Source: Caproiciproducens sp. MSJ-32
GTDB lineage: Bacteria; Bacillota; Clostridia; Clostridiales; Clostridiaceae
Length of the DNA stretch: 55,514 nt
Reading direction: 5' to 3'
NCBI RefSeq assembly: GCF_018918055.1
Contig: NZ_JAHLPS010000012.1
Coordinates: 1-55,514, forward strand
Below, piece by piece: positions 1 to 8,096 of the stretch; within the stretch, counting starts at the first letter, position 1; every line of letters begins with the position of its first letter. The translations under genes and the position numbers were made by a program. The notes beneath the pieces are model-generated. The model was not told the origin of the DNA and did not search any database. It saw only the letters and a program-made list of their open reading frames with translations.

Positions 1-404
1 AATCAAAACTATCTACAAATGCTTAATAACACTAGCGGCCGTCATTGCATAATTTGCAATTTGGGTATGTGATATTTTTATTCCATGTATTTCCGCTAAC
101 GCGTGAGCGGTTTGCCTAGCTTACGTTCTTTTTTCTCAGCAAGAATGCTATTACAGTAAGGACACCTAATAACTAAAGGCTTTGAAGCGTAGTTATATTC
201 CTTGAAAGTCAAGCCACAAACCTTGCATTTATATTGTCCACGACTACCATTGTTATCGTAGATATATTGATGTGGTGCACCGCATTTAGGGCAAGTAGTC
301 TTTATAGGAATACTCTTACCGGAACGCCTTTGGACGGGTTTAATAAGCTTGTTATATTTATATTTGTAGTACTCAGTAATTAAATAAGTTATAATTGAAT
401 CCAT
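1..404 (-). pseudogene. Decayed transposase N-terminal fragment
   Basis: The open part (404 down to 96) encodes 102 residues with two zinc-ribbon motifs, CPKC...CKVC and a later CPYC. This is the usual N-terminal layout of DDE-type insertion-sequence transposases. It stops at TAG (98-96). In the -1 frame the coding text continues at once as LAEIHGIKISHTQIANYAM, a helix-turn-helix-like stretch, and stops again at 15-13. A second -1 shift reads HFVDSFD to the window edge. Two successive shifts indicate a degenerate gene. The catalytic domain would lie left of the window, so whether the element is otherwise complete cannot be judged. The IS family is not assigned. The bases around 90-110 are GC-richer than the neighbourhood, consistent with acquired DNA. 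Confidence 0.7.
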
Positions 405-534
405 AACAATGACAACCTTTCGTAGTTATTTTGTGTTGTGGTGATTCAATTTTAACACGAAATTAGGGGGCATTGTTTTTTTATACAAAAAAACTCTCGA
501 ACCCTTGATATATAAATATTTTAAAAAGAAAATG

Positions 535-552
535 GTGTAAAAAACTTTACAC
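535..552. promoter_or_regulatory. Palindrome GTGTAAA-N4-TTTACAC, possible operator
   Basis: Perfect 7-bp inverted repeat with a 4-nt spacer. It lies just downstream of a weak SigA-like promoter (TTGATA 505-510, 17 nt, GAAAAT 528-533) and upstream of the chemoreceptor gene. Its position over the expected transcription start would suit a repressor site. The binding protein is unknown. Confidence 0.35.
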
Positions 553-579
553 TAACTATAAAAATAAAGGAGGCTAAAG

Positions 580-2349
580 ATGAAAATTAGATTAAACAAG
601 AAAAATAGAAAATTTCAAAAGAATACAAAAACTAAAGATATAGTTCATAAAAATACTGCAAAGATTAAAACTACTATGGGTAAAAAAATATTTAAAATAA
701 CTGTTGGTGTAACAGTTATTTCTATGTTAATTTTTATAGTCACTAATATCTTTATGTTTAGAAATATTCTAAATTCAATTGAAGTAAATTCTATGACAAA
801 AGGAAAGCATATTAAAGGAAGCATAAGCAGCGGTGATGTTCTTAATATTATTAATAATAGAACGCCTGGAAGTTATGAATATAAAAAGCTTAAGAATGAT
901 TTAATTAATGCAAAGGGACATGAAGATATTTCAAGTTCAAAAATACTTGTTAAGTCTGATAATATGGCAGAAATATTAGTGGATACCCAAAGTAATTTAC
1001 TATCCTATGGCACAAAATTTGAAATTGATAGTGTATTAGATAAGGCCTTTAATGGAGAAGTAGTAGTTAATCAATTAAAAGAAGATAAACTTACATTTAT
1101 AAAAATATATTATCCTATAATTGATACTTCTAATAATGTTATAGCTGTATTGGAAGTTTCTGATGATATTAGTAGCATAGTTGATGCGAGAGAAAAGATT
1201 ATTTATCAAACAAGCATTTTAGCTGTTATATTAATAGTTGTATATGGAATTATGTCATTTTTATTATCTAAAGCTATAAATAGGAATGTTAAAAAAATAA
1301 TAGAAGGCTTATTAGTGATGTCAAAAGGTGATTTAACTGAAGAAATTCATGTAGATGGAAAAGATGAAATTTATTTAATTGCTTCTTGTATAAATGAATT
1401 AAGATTAAAAATATCTGGAATGATAAATAAAATACAAGATATGTCCAATGATGAAATTAAAATTGTAGAGGAATTAGCAACTTCAAGTAATAATATGGCT
1501 GAAGCTTCTTCTGAAGTATCTGCTAATATACAGGAAATAGATTCGAATTTATATATTCAAAATAATGATATGAAGCAAATTGGTAATTTACTTAATGGCT
1601 TTGAAAATTCAATTCAAGATGTTAGTTTGGTTGTAAATGAAGCAGATACCCTGTTAGTGGATATTAATGATAAATTAAAAAATAGTAGTGATGATTTAAT
1701 TAATCTTCAAGATTCAAAGAAGGAAATAGAGAATTCCTTATATTATTTTAATAATAAACTAGATAATCTATATAATTCTCTTGAAAAAATTAAAAATATA
1801 GCAGTTTTAATAGATGGTATTGCAGATCAAACTAATTTACTAGCTTTAAATGCATCAATAGAGGCGGCAAGAGTAGGTGAAGCTGGAAAAGGATTTGCAG
1901 TAGTGGCTAATGAGATAAGAGATTTGGCAGAAGAAGTAAAAAAGTCTTCTTTAGATATTGATAAACTTCTTATGACTTTAATTAGTGAGAAAAATGATGT
2001 TGCAGAAACATCAAAAGTTATGGAGATAAAGTTTGCAAATCAATTTGAAGTTATTGATAGATCTACCTATTCTTTTAAAGATATAATAAGTAGAATTATT
2101 GAAGTTATGCCAAAGATGAAAACAGTAAATAAAAAAATGGATTTAGTAATTGAAGAAAAGAATAATATTACTAGTTCCATAGAAAAATCAAAAAACTTAC
2201 TTGAACAAATAGCTAATTCTGTTGATGGGATAAGTGCATTTACTGAAGAATTAAATCAAATAGCTAATGAAGTTGCACAAGTTGGAAATAAATTAAACTC
2301 AAATGCTAAAGAAATAGGTATGGAAATTAATAAATTTAAAATAAATTAA
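580..2349 (+). CDS. Methyl-accepting chemotaxis protein
   Basis: Membrane chemoreceptor of 589 residues. A basic N-terminal tail of about 35 residues precedes TM1 (about 38-60). An extracellular sensor region of roughly 145 residues follows, then TM2 (about 209-230), a HAMP linker, and the cytoplasmic coiled coil. The signalling tip ([18 protein letters not shown] and [20 protein letters not shown], about 412-450) is the conserved CheA/CheW-contacting hairpin. The start is supported by AAGGAGG at 569-575. The sensor has no clear ligand motif, so the ligand is unknown. No C-terminal CheR-tethering pentapeptide is visible. The lysine/asparagine-rich N-terminal extension before TM1 is longer than usual. 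No other chemotaxis gene is in the window, so this is an orphan receptor. Confidence 0.93.
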   Translation: MKIRLNKKNRKFQKNTKTKDIVHKNTAKIKTTMGKKIFKITVGVTVISMLIFIVTNIFMFRNILNSIEVNSMTKGKHIKGSISSGDVLNIINNRTPGSYEYKKLKNDLINAKGHEDISSSKILVKSDNMAEILVDTQSNLLSYGTKFEIDSVLDKAFNGEVVVNQLKEDKLTFIKIYYPIIDTSNNVIAVLEVSDDISSIVDAREKIIYQTSILAVILIVVYGIMSFLLSKAINRNVKKIIEGLLVMSKGDLTEEIHVDGKDEIYLIASCINELRLKISGMINKIQDMSNDEIKIVEELATSSNNMAEASSEVSANIQEIDSNLYIQNNDMKQIGNLLNGFENSIQDVSLVVNEADTLLVDINDKLKNSSDDLINLQDSKKEIENSLYYFNNKLDNLYNSLEKIKNIAVLIDGIADQTNLLALNASIEAARVGEAGKGFAVVANEIRDLAEEVKKSSLDIDKLLMTLISEKNDVAETSKVMEIKFANQFEVIDRSTYSFKDIISRIIEVMPKMKTVNKKMDLVIEEKNNITSSIEKSKNLLEQIANSVDGISAFTEELNQIANEVAQVGNKLNSNAKEIGMEINKFKIN

Positions 2350-2454
2350 GAACATTTACGCTTTTTAATAAAATAGGTAAATTATTAAAATAGTATTATT
2401 AATAAAATTTTAATAACATTTAAATATATTAAAAAAGCATTTTCATAGTGTTAC

Positions 2455-2477
2455 AATTAGAATTAAGAATTCTAATT
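2455..2477. promoter_or_regulatory. 10-bp palindrome before cation-efflux gene
   Basis: AATTAGAATT-AAG-AATTCTAATT is a perfect 10-bp inverted repeat with a 3-nt spacer. It ends where the ribosome binding site AAGGAG (2478-2483) begins. A metal- or MarR/ArsR-type repressor site is one possibility, because efflux pumps are often controlled this way. An RNA hairpin next to the ribosome binding site is another. The AT-richness lowers confidence. Confidence 0.4.
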
Positions 2478-2490
2478 AAGGAGTGATATT

Positions 2491-3393
2491 ATGAATATGG
2501 AAGGAAAGATACTGAGATTTTCTGCTTATGGAGCATTGTTTTTTGCAGTATTAGGTATTGCTTGGGGATGAGCTATAGATTCTAAAATGATTACTTTTGA
2601 TGGATTTTATTCTTTTATAAGTTTATTGTTATCTCTATTAGCAATTGAAGCTACTAAATATATTAACAAAAAAGATGCAGAAAATTTTCCATTTGGAAAA
2701 GCTGTATTGGAGCCTTTATTAGTAATTTTTAAATCATTAGTATTATTATTTATGTGTACAAGTAGTTTAATATCATCTATAAAGCAAATTTTAAGTGGAG
2801 GAAACGAAGTAGAAACTAGTTCTGCTCTTGTTTATTCTTTAATATCCTCTATTGGATGTATTATTGTATATTTATATATGAGAAAATCATCTAAAAATTT
2901 AAATTCAGAAATAGTTAAGTCTGAAAGTAATCAATGGTTTATGGATGCCCTTGTAAGTTTAGGTGTACTTATTGGATTTATAATTTCTTTAATTTTAATT
3001 AATATTGGCTTAGGAAATTTATCAAAATATATTGATCCAGGAATGGTTATTTTATCATCAATTATATTTTTACCTATTCCAATAAATTCTATAGTAGAAT
3101 CCTTTAAAGAATTAATTAGTTTTAATGCTGATGAAAGCATTTATGAAGAAATTAATTCACTTGTTAAAGAAATTGAAAAAGATTATAGTATTAGAGACTC
3201 AATTGCAAGAGTAGCCAAAATAGGGAGAGAGTTAAAAATAGAAATTGACTTTATTTTATCTAAAAATTCAAAAATAAAATCCGTAGATGATATGGATAAG
3301 GTAAGGGAAATAATTGATAACAATACAAATCATTTTAAAATGGAAAAGAGGATGAATATATCATTTACTAATAAAAGGAAATGGTCTGTGTAG
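2491..3393 (+). pseudogene. Cation diffusion facilitator, interrupted by in-frame TGA
   Basis: Read from ATG 2491, which has AAGGAG at ideal spacing, this is a 300-residue member of the cation diffusion facilitator (CDF) family, about the family's usual length. It would be a membrane exporter of divalent metals. The N-terminal text MNMEGKILRFSAYGALFFAV and AWG is TM1; it is cut by TGA at 2569-2571, and the frame resumes with AIDSKMITFDGFYSFI, the usual end of TM1 and start of TM2. The remaining ORF (ATG 2587) keeps further TM segments and a C-terminal cytoplasmic part but lacks most of TM1 and has no ribosome binding site. The gene is therefore probably inactive, unless TGA is read through or is a sequencing error. 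I do not see the canonical HxxxD-type metal site: the TM2 region has DGFYSF and the later helix has NQWFMDAL. Confidence 0.72.
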
Positions 3394-3416
3394 TATATTT
3401 AACAAAATTTATAACG

Positions 3417-3472
3417 AGCTGTAAATTAAGAGGGAATTATTACGCTTCTTAATTTACAGCTTTCCTTTTATG
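3417..3472 (+). terminator. Hairpin terminator after CDF gene
   Basis: Perfect 15-bp arms (AGCTGTAAATTAAGA, 3417-3431; TCTTAATTTACAGCT, 3447-3461) followed by a T-rich run. Confidence 0.75.
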
Positions 3473-3811
3473 GATAAATAATACAAATATTTTTAGAAAA
3501 TATTAACTTTTATTTATATATAAGGAAGTATATTTTGCTATTAAACATTTACATAATTAAATAATTAACATTATAATCAAAAAGATAACAAAAAATATAG
3601 TAAATTAATAAAAGTAATGATAAAATGTTATTAAAAAATGCGTAAAATGCTAAAAATGTTGAAAAATTTTTAATAAATAATGTATAAATAAAATGAATTA
3701 TTAAGTGGTTTTGGACAAACCTTTAACAAATAATATTGAAATTATTTCTAACTTAAAATAAAATCAGATTGTAAAGATAAAATTTATAAAATTTATTTAG
3801 GGGGAAATAAA
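3473..3811 (+). promoter_or_regulatory. Long leader region and SigA promoter of flavin-lipoprotein gene
   Basis: No gene is seen in this AT-rich stretch. A good promoter lies at its end: TTGAAA (3736-3741), 17-nt spacer, TAAAAT (3759-3764), about 48 nt upstream of the next start. A TTTAACAA half-site at about 3721-3728 resembles half of a Rex operator, but the other half is poor. Confidence 0.5.
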
Positions 3812-4690
3812 ATGATATCAAAAAAAATATTAGCTGTATGCTTAATAACAACATCTTTATTAGTTGGTTGTGGTGCTAAAGAAGCATCTAACACTAACGA
3901 AAGTCCAAATACTTCTGCAGGAGAAACAACTGATAAATTTACAGGTAAAAAGACATATGAAACTCTTTATGATCCAACAGGAGCAAAAGGTGATGTAATT
4001 GTTGTTGATCTTGATTTTGAAAATGGAGAACCTGTAAAAGTTGCTATTGATGTTCGTCAAGAAGATGGATCTATGAAGAAACAAGCAGCTGCAGAAGGTA
4101 AGTATGTTATGAAAGAAGGAGAAGAACATCACTGGGGAGAACAAATCGAGATGTTAGAAAATTTCTTAAATGAAAATAAAGTTGATGTATCAAAGGTTAC
4201 ATTAACTAATGATGCAGGTAACACTGATGCGGTTTCAGGTGTAACTATTAAAGTTGGTGCTTACCTTGATGCTATTCAAGAAGTTATAGATGCAGTTAAA
4301 GAAGGAAAAGAATTAGAAGAAGGTTTTACAGGAGTTAAAACTGGAGAATTAGATTATGATCCAACTGGTAAAAAGAAAGATGTAATTTTAACAAAAGTTG
4401 TATTTAACCATGGAAAACCTGTAGCAGTTAAAATCGATGTTAAACAAGAAGACGGTTCAATGAAGAAACAAGCAGCTGCAGAAGGTAAGTATGTTATGAA
4501 AGAAGGAGAAGAACACCACTGGGGTGAACAAATTGAATTATTAGAAAAATTCATAGCAGAAAATAACTTTGATTTATCAAAAGTTACATTAACAAACGAC
4601 GAAGGTAATACTGATGCAGTATCAGGAGTTACAATAAAAGTAGGTCGTTATTTAGAAGCTGTACAAGCTGTATTAGATCAAGTTAAATAA
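3812..4690 (+). CDS. Lipoprotein with two tandem FMN-binding-like domains (PplA-like)
   Basis: A 292-residue exported lipoprotein with signal peptide and lipobox LLVGC (Cys20). After a Ser/Thr/Asn-rich linker come two homologous domains (about 44-165 and 173-292). Each ends in the motif NTDAVSGVTIKVG, close to the D-x-x-S-G-A-T flavinylation motif at which ApbE-type transferases attach FMN to Thr; the candidate acceptors are Thr145 and Thr274. The layout matches COG4939 'major membrane immunogen' proteins and Listeria PplA, an extracellular electron-transfer flavolipoprotein. Each domain also carries EGEEHHWGEQIE, a conserved His-His-Trp patch. About 70 bases are nearly identical between the copies (about 4072-4146 and 4459-4533). 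The position 4-5 kb upstream of the rnf operon fits a redox role, but flavin binding is inferred. Confidence 0.8.
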   Translation: MISKKILAVCLITTSLLVGCGAKEASNTNESPNTSAGETTDKFTGKKTYETLYDPTGAKGDVIVVDLDFENGEPVKVAIDVRQEDGSMKKQAAAEGKYVMKEGEEHHWGEQIEMLENFLNENKVDVSKVTLTNDAGNTDAVSGVTIKVGAYLDAIQEVIDAVKEGKELEEGFTGVKTGELDYDPTGKKKDVILTKVVFNHGKPVAVKIDVKQEDGSMKKQAAAEGKYVMKEGEEHHWGEQIELLEKFIAENNFDLSKVTLTNDEGNTDAVSGVTIKVGRYLEAVQAVLDQVK

Positions 4691-4702
4691 TTAATAAGTA
4701 TT

Positions 4703-4746
4703 AAAAGCTATAGATTTTATAAAAAATCTATAGCTTTTTGTTTTAA
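4703..4746 (+). terminator. Hairpin terminator
   Basis: Long A/T-flanked hairpin, AAAGCTATAGATTTT paired with AAAATCTATAGCTTT, followed by TTTTTGTTTT. It ends the flavin-lipoprotein unit. Confidence 0.8.
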
Positions 4747-4869
4747 AAAAGTAAAAAAATATAAACTATAATCTTTTTAATCTATTTAATTGCTGAAATA
4801 AAGATTAAATAAATAATAAAAATATAATTGGAGAGATTATTAATGATGAAGTTTGGAGGAGGAATGAAA

Positions 4870-5187
4870 ATGAAAAATAAATCATTAATAATTCTTTTAC
4901 CAATAATAGCAACTTTTACTTTTGCTGGCTGTGAAAGAGTAGAAGAAGATTTAAATAATAAGGAGAATGTGATTGAGGAAAACATGATAGAACAAAATGA
5001 TGGAACTGATGTAAACGATCTAAATGGAGTGAATAATGGATCGGAAGCAGGAAGATATAATAATGATGATAAAAGTAATAATGAAAATAAAAGGAGTAAT
5101 GGGATAGAAGAAGATGCCCCTGATACTGGAGCTGGTGTAAATAATGGAGCAGGCAGCGAGGAAATAGGTCCTGAAACAAGTGAATAA
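4870..5187 (+). CDS. Small Asn/Asp/Glu-rich lipoprotein, unknown function
   Basis: About 105 residues. The signal peptide MKNKSLIILLPIIATFTFAGC has a lipobox ending at Cys, and the mature part is low-complexity and strongly acidic (runs such as NNDDKSNNENK and DAPDTGAGVNNGAG) with no recognisable domain. The start at 4870 is preferred because GGAGGAGG (4855-4862) is 7 nt upstream. ATG 4864 or ATG 4843 (with GGAGAG at 4830) are alternatives in the same frame. It stands alone between two terminators. I do not recognise a family; a disordered surface lipoprotein is all that can be said. Confidence 0.7.
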   Translation: MKNKSLIILLPIIATFTFAGCERVEEDLNNKENVIEENMIEQNDGTDVNDLNGVNNGSEAGRYNNDDKSNNENKRSNGIEEDAPDTGAGVNNGAGSEEIGPETSE

Positions 5188-5207
5188 GTTTTTGATCTTA
5201 AAAGTTT

Positions 5208-5248
5208 AGAGAAGATATAATTCTTTTAAAATATATCTTCTCTTTTTA
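5208..5248 (+). terminator. Hairpin terminator
   Basis: AGAGAAGATATA (5208-5219) pairs with TATATCTTCTCT (5232-5243), followed by TTTTT. Confidence 0.8.
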
Positions 5249-5295
5249 TATTAATTAATATTTAAAATTAATTACTAATTAAAAGGAGGGGAATA

Positions 5296-5373
5296 ATGTT
5301 TGATAGGGATTTGAGAACAGCCTTATTATTAAATCTTCATAGATATGGAAGTAAAGCAATAAATATTATATAA
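5296..5373 (+). CDS. Possible 25-residue small protein
   Basis: ATG 5296 to TAA 5371-5373 encodes MFDRDLRTALLLNLHRYGSK and AINII. It has a very strong ribosome binding site (AAAGGAGGGG, 5282-5291) with 4-nt spacing to the ATG. It lies between the terminator of the lipoprotein gene and the clpS promoter, a place with no other coding sequence. It is not hydrophobic enough to be a membrane peptide. I do not recognise it; a small regulatory or anchoring peptide or a chance ORF are both possible. Confidence 0.45.
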   Translation: MFDRDLRTALLLNLHRYGSKAINII

Positions 5374-5426
5374 TAAATTACAGTGTTGTTTACTTAAATT
5401 TTTATTAACATATTAGGGGTTTATAT

Positions 5427-5456
5427 TTGTTTTGAATAAATAATATAATGTATAAT
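5427..5456 (+). promoter_or_regulatory. Probable clpS-clpA promoter
   Basis: TTGTTT (5427-5432), 18-nt spacer, perfect TATAAT (5451-5456), 28 nt before the clpS start. A second TATAAT overlaps at 5444-5449. Confidence 0.5.
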
Positions 5457-5484
5457 AAAAGAAAATTATTTTGGAGGAATTGCC

Positions 5485-5784
5485 TTGGAAACAAATGCTA
5501 ATGCAATAGAAAAAACAATAATAAAAAATAAGCTTCCTAAAAATTATAAAGTTATTATGTTTAATGATGATTTTACTACAATGGAATTTGTTGTAGCAAT
5601 TCTTGAAGATATATTTAATAAAAATTCTACCGAAGCCTATAGGATCATGATGGAAATTCATAAAAATGGAAGTGGAGTAGCGGGGATTTATCCTTATGAT
5701 ATAGCAATTTCAAAAGTAAGGAAGGTAAGGGAGCTCGCTAAACAAGAAGGATTTCCTTTTAAATTGACTGTAGAGGAGGAGTAA
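5485..5784 (+). CDS. clpS: ATP-dependent Clp protease adaptor ClpS
   Basis: 99-residue N-degron adaptor. A short disordered N-terminus leads to the ClpS core KLPKNYKVIMFNDDFTTMEFVV, with the NDDxT(T)MEFV signature that forms the N-end-rule pocket, then the later LTVEEE end. It delivers substrates with destabilising N-termini to the ClpA unfoldase. The start is TTG 5485, set by TTGGAGG at 5471-5477. It is followed after one base by clpA, so the two are surely co-transcribed and probably translationally coupled. Confidence 0.95.
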   Translation: METNANAIEKTIIKNKLPKNYKVIMFNDDFTTMEFVVAILEDIFNKNSTEAYRIMMEIHKNGSGVAGIYPYDIAISKVRKVRELAKQEGFPFKLTVEEE

Positions 5785-5785
5785 A

Positions 5786-8044
5786 ATGGATATAAGCAGA
5801 ATAGTTAGAGAAGTATTAATTAGAGCTTATAAAATTGCCAATGATAATAATAATGAATATATAACTCCTGAGCATTTAGTTTTAAGTGCTTTAGAGGAAG
5901 AGGTTTTTAAAGATGCAATTACTAAGTTAAATGGTAATGTTAAAGAGTTAAAAGAGGATTTAATTAATTATATAGATAATAATATTGATAAAGTTGAAAA
6001 TAAAGAGCCTGAAGAGAGTTATGGTATAAAGAATGTTCTAATATTTGCAACACAACAAGCAGCCTTTAGTGAAAGAAATATGGTTGCTTTAGAACATATA
6101 ATGGCTGCAATATATACTTTGAAGGATAGTTATGCAGTTTATTTTCTTCAAAGGCAAGGAATTGAAAAACAGGATTTATTGTATGAGCTATCTCATAATC
6201 AAGTTGAAAAGGAAAATATATCGAAAGATGCTATAAAAATAATAAAAATAAATCCACTTGAATACAAAAATATGAATACTAATATAAATACTGATACTAA
6301 TAAGACTTTAAGTAAATATTGTACAGAGTTAACAAATTCTTTAGATATTGATGAGTATTCATTGATTGGCAGAGAGGATATAATTAATAGAACAATTCAA
6401 ATATTGTCTCGTAAAACAAAAAATAATCCTGTGCATGTTGGGGAACCAGGAGTGGGTAAAACTGCAATAACAATGGGATTGGTTAAATTAATTAAAGAAG
6501 GAAAAGTACCAAATAAATTAAAGAATGCTAAAGTTTTTTCTTTAGATATTGGTTCAATTCTTGCGGGAACAAAATATAGAGGTGATTTTGAGGAGAGAAT
6601 AAAGCTAATATTAGATGAAATATCTAAATCTGAAAATTCTATAGTCTATATTGATGAAATTCATAATATTGTAGGGGCAGGGGCTTTGAATGGTAGTTCC
6701 TTAGATGGAGGAAATCTAATAAAGGGATATTTGTTAGAAGGAAAGATAAAGTTTATAGGGGCAACTACATATGATGATTACAAAAAGTACTTTGAGAAAG
6801 ATAAAGCCTTAATAAGGAGATTTCAAGTTATAGAAGTAAAAGAAACTTCTATAGATGAAACTATTGAGATACTTAAAGGGATTAAAGAAAGTTTTGAAAA
6901 GTACCATAATGTTAAATATAATAATGATGCTTTAGAAGAAGCAGTTAAATTAAGTGCTAGATATATCAATGATAAATTTTTACCAGATAAGGCAATAGAC
7001 ATTATGGATGAAGCTGGTGCTTATGTAGATATCAACAGAGATAGATATAAAGAAGCTGTAGTTAATAAAGAAATTATTGAAGAAATAATTTCTAAAACAT
7101 GCAATATTCCAAAACAAACAATTGAAAATACAGAGGCAGAAGCTTTAAAATCTTTAGAAGAGGAACTGAAAAAGAAAATTTTCGGACAAGATTCTGCTAT
7201 AGAGGAAGTGACAAGAGCTATTAAATTATCAAGAGCAGGTCTTACATCTAAAGAAAAGCCTGTTGCTTCATTGCTGTTTGTAGGACCAACAGGAGTAGGT
7301 AAAACAGAAATAGCCAAAGTTTTATCTCAGACTTTGGGAGTAGAACTAGTAAGATTTGATATGAGTGAATATGGTGAAAAACATTCTGCATCAAAACTTA
7401 TAGGTTCTCCTCCAGGATATGTTGGCTATGAAGAAGGAGGTTTATTAACTGATACTATAAGGAAAAAACCAAATTCGGTTTTATTGTTAGATGAAATTGA
7501 AAAAGCTCATCCAGATATTTTAAATGTCCTTCTTCAAGTAATGGATTATGGAATCTTGACTGATAACAAAGGCAGAAAAGCAGATTTTAGAAATGTAATA
7601 ATAATTATGACATCAAATGTTGGTGCGAGAAACTTAAGTAAAAATTCGGTAGGATTTTTAAAAGATGAATCTAAGAAAGATGATATAAAAAATGATGTGT
7701 TTAAAGCTTTTTCTCCTGAATTTAGAAACAGATTAGATAAGATAGTAATATTTAATCAAATAAATGAAGAAATGGCGGTGAATATTACTAATAATGAATT
7801 AAATAAGTTCAAAGAAACATTGATTTCAAAAAATGTTATTGTTAAATTTACTGATAAATGTATTAAATTTATTAGTGAAAAAGGTTTATCTAAGGAATAT
7901 GGAGCAAGGGAAATTATTAGGGTAATAAATGCAGATATAAAACCTTTATTGGTAGATGAATTATTGTTTGGTGATTTATCTAATGGGGGAGAATGTGAGA
8001 TTGATGTTGAGAGGGGTAAATTTATTGTCAATATCCAAAATTAG
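5786..8044 (+). CDS. clpA: ATP-dependent Clp protease ATP-binding subunit ClpA
   Basis: 752-residue AAA+ unfoldase that feeds substrates to ClpP. It has an N-terminal double Clp_N domain (about 1-145), then D1 with Walker A GEPGVGKT (about 218-225) and Walker B SIVYIDEIHN, then D2 with Walker A GPTGVGKT (about 500-507), Walker B VLLLDEIEKAHPD and the C-terminal D2-small domain. The segment NSVGFLKDESKKDD matches the position of the IGL/IGF loop that docks onto ClpP. The absence of a ClpC-type M-domain and the adjacent clpS make it ClpA rather than ClpC. A terminator at 8054-8078 ends the operon. ClpP is not in this window. Confidence 0.94.
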   Translation: MDISRIVREVLIRAYKIANDNNNEYITPEHLVLSALEEEVFKDAITKLNGNVKELKEDLINYIDNNIDKVENKEPEESYGIKNVLIFATQQAAFSERNMVALEHIMAAIYTLKDSYAVYFLQRQGIEKQDLLYELSHNQVEKENISKDAIKIIKINPLEYKNMNTNINTDTNKTLSKYCTELTNSLDIDEYSLIGREDIINRTIQILSRKTKNNPVHVGEPGVGKTAITMGLVKLIKEGKVPNKLKNAKVFSLDIGSILAGTKYRGDFEERIKLILDEISKSENSIVYIDEIHNIVGAGALNGSSLDGGNLIKGYLLEGKIKFIGATTYDDYKKYFEKDKALIRRFQVIEVKETSIDETIEILKGIKESFEKYHNVKYNNDALEEAVKLSARYINDKFLPDKAIDIMDEAGAYVDINRDRYKEAVVNKEIIEEIISKTCNIPKQTIENTEAEALKSLEEELKKKIFGQDSAIEEVTRAIKLSRAGLTSKEKPVASLLFVGPTGVGKTEIAKVLSQTLGVELVRFDMSEYGEKHSASKLIGSPPGYVGYEEGGLLTDTIRKKPNSVLLLDEIEKAHPDILNVLLQVMDYGILTDNKGRKADFRNVIIIMTSNVGARNLSKNSVGFLKDESKKDDIKNDVFKAFSPEFRNRLDKIVIFNQINEEMAVNITNNELNKFKETLISKNVIVKFTDKCIKFISEKGLSKEYGAREIIRVINADIKPLLVDELLFGDLSNGGECEIDVERGKFIVNIQN

Positions 8045-8053
8045 AAAAATTAA

Positions 8054-8078
8054 ATGAGAGGTGATACCTCTCATTTTT
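8054..8078 (+). terminator. Hairpin terminator after clpA
   Basis: ATGAGAGGT-GAT-ACCTCTCAT followed by TTTTT. Confidence 0.85.
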
Positions 8079-8096
8079 AATGGGAGTGTGTAATTG

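Noticed and set aside
96-101. Programmed -1 frameshift in the transposase
   Set aside because: No slippery heptamer is present at the stop, and a second shift is needed about 85 bases later, so decay is a better explanation.
2569-2571. TGA as selenocysteine codon in the CDF gene
   Set aside because: CDF proteins have no known selenocysteine, the residue would fall in TM1, and no bacterial SECIS-like hairpin was noticed directly downstream.
3708-3728. Rex site upstream of the flavin-lipoprotein gene
   Set aside because: Only the right half TTAACAA is good; the left half matches 4 of 7 positions.
4072-4533. Transposable or CRISPR-like repeat
   Set aside because: The two near-identical 70-base segments are in-frame parts of a duplicated protein domain.
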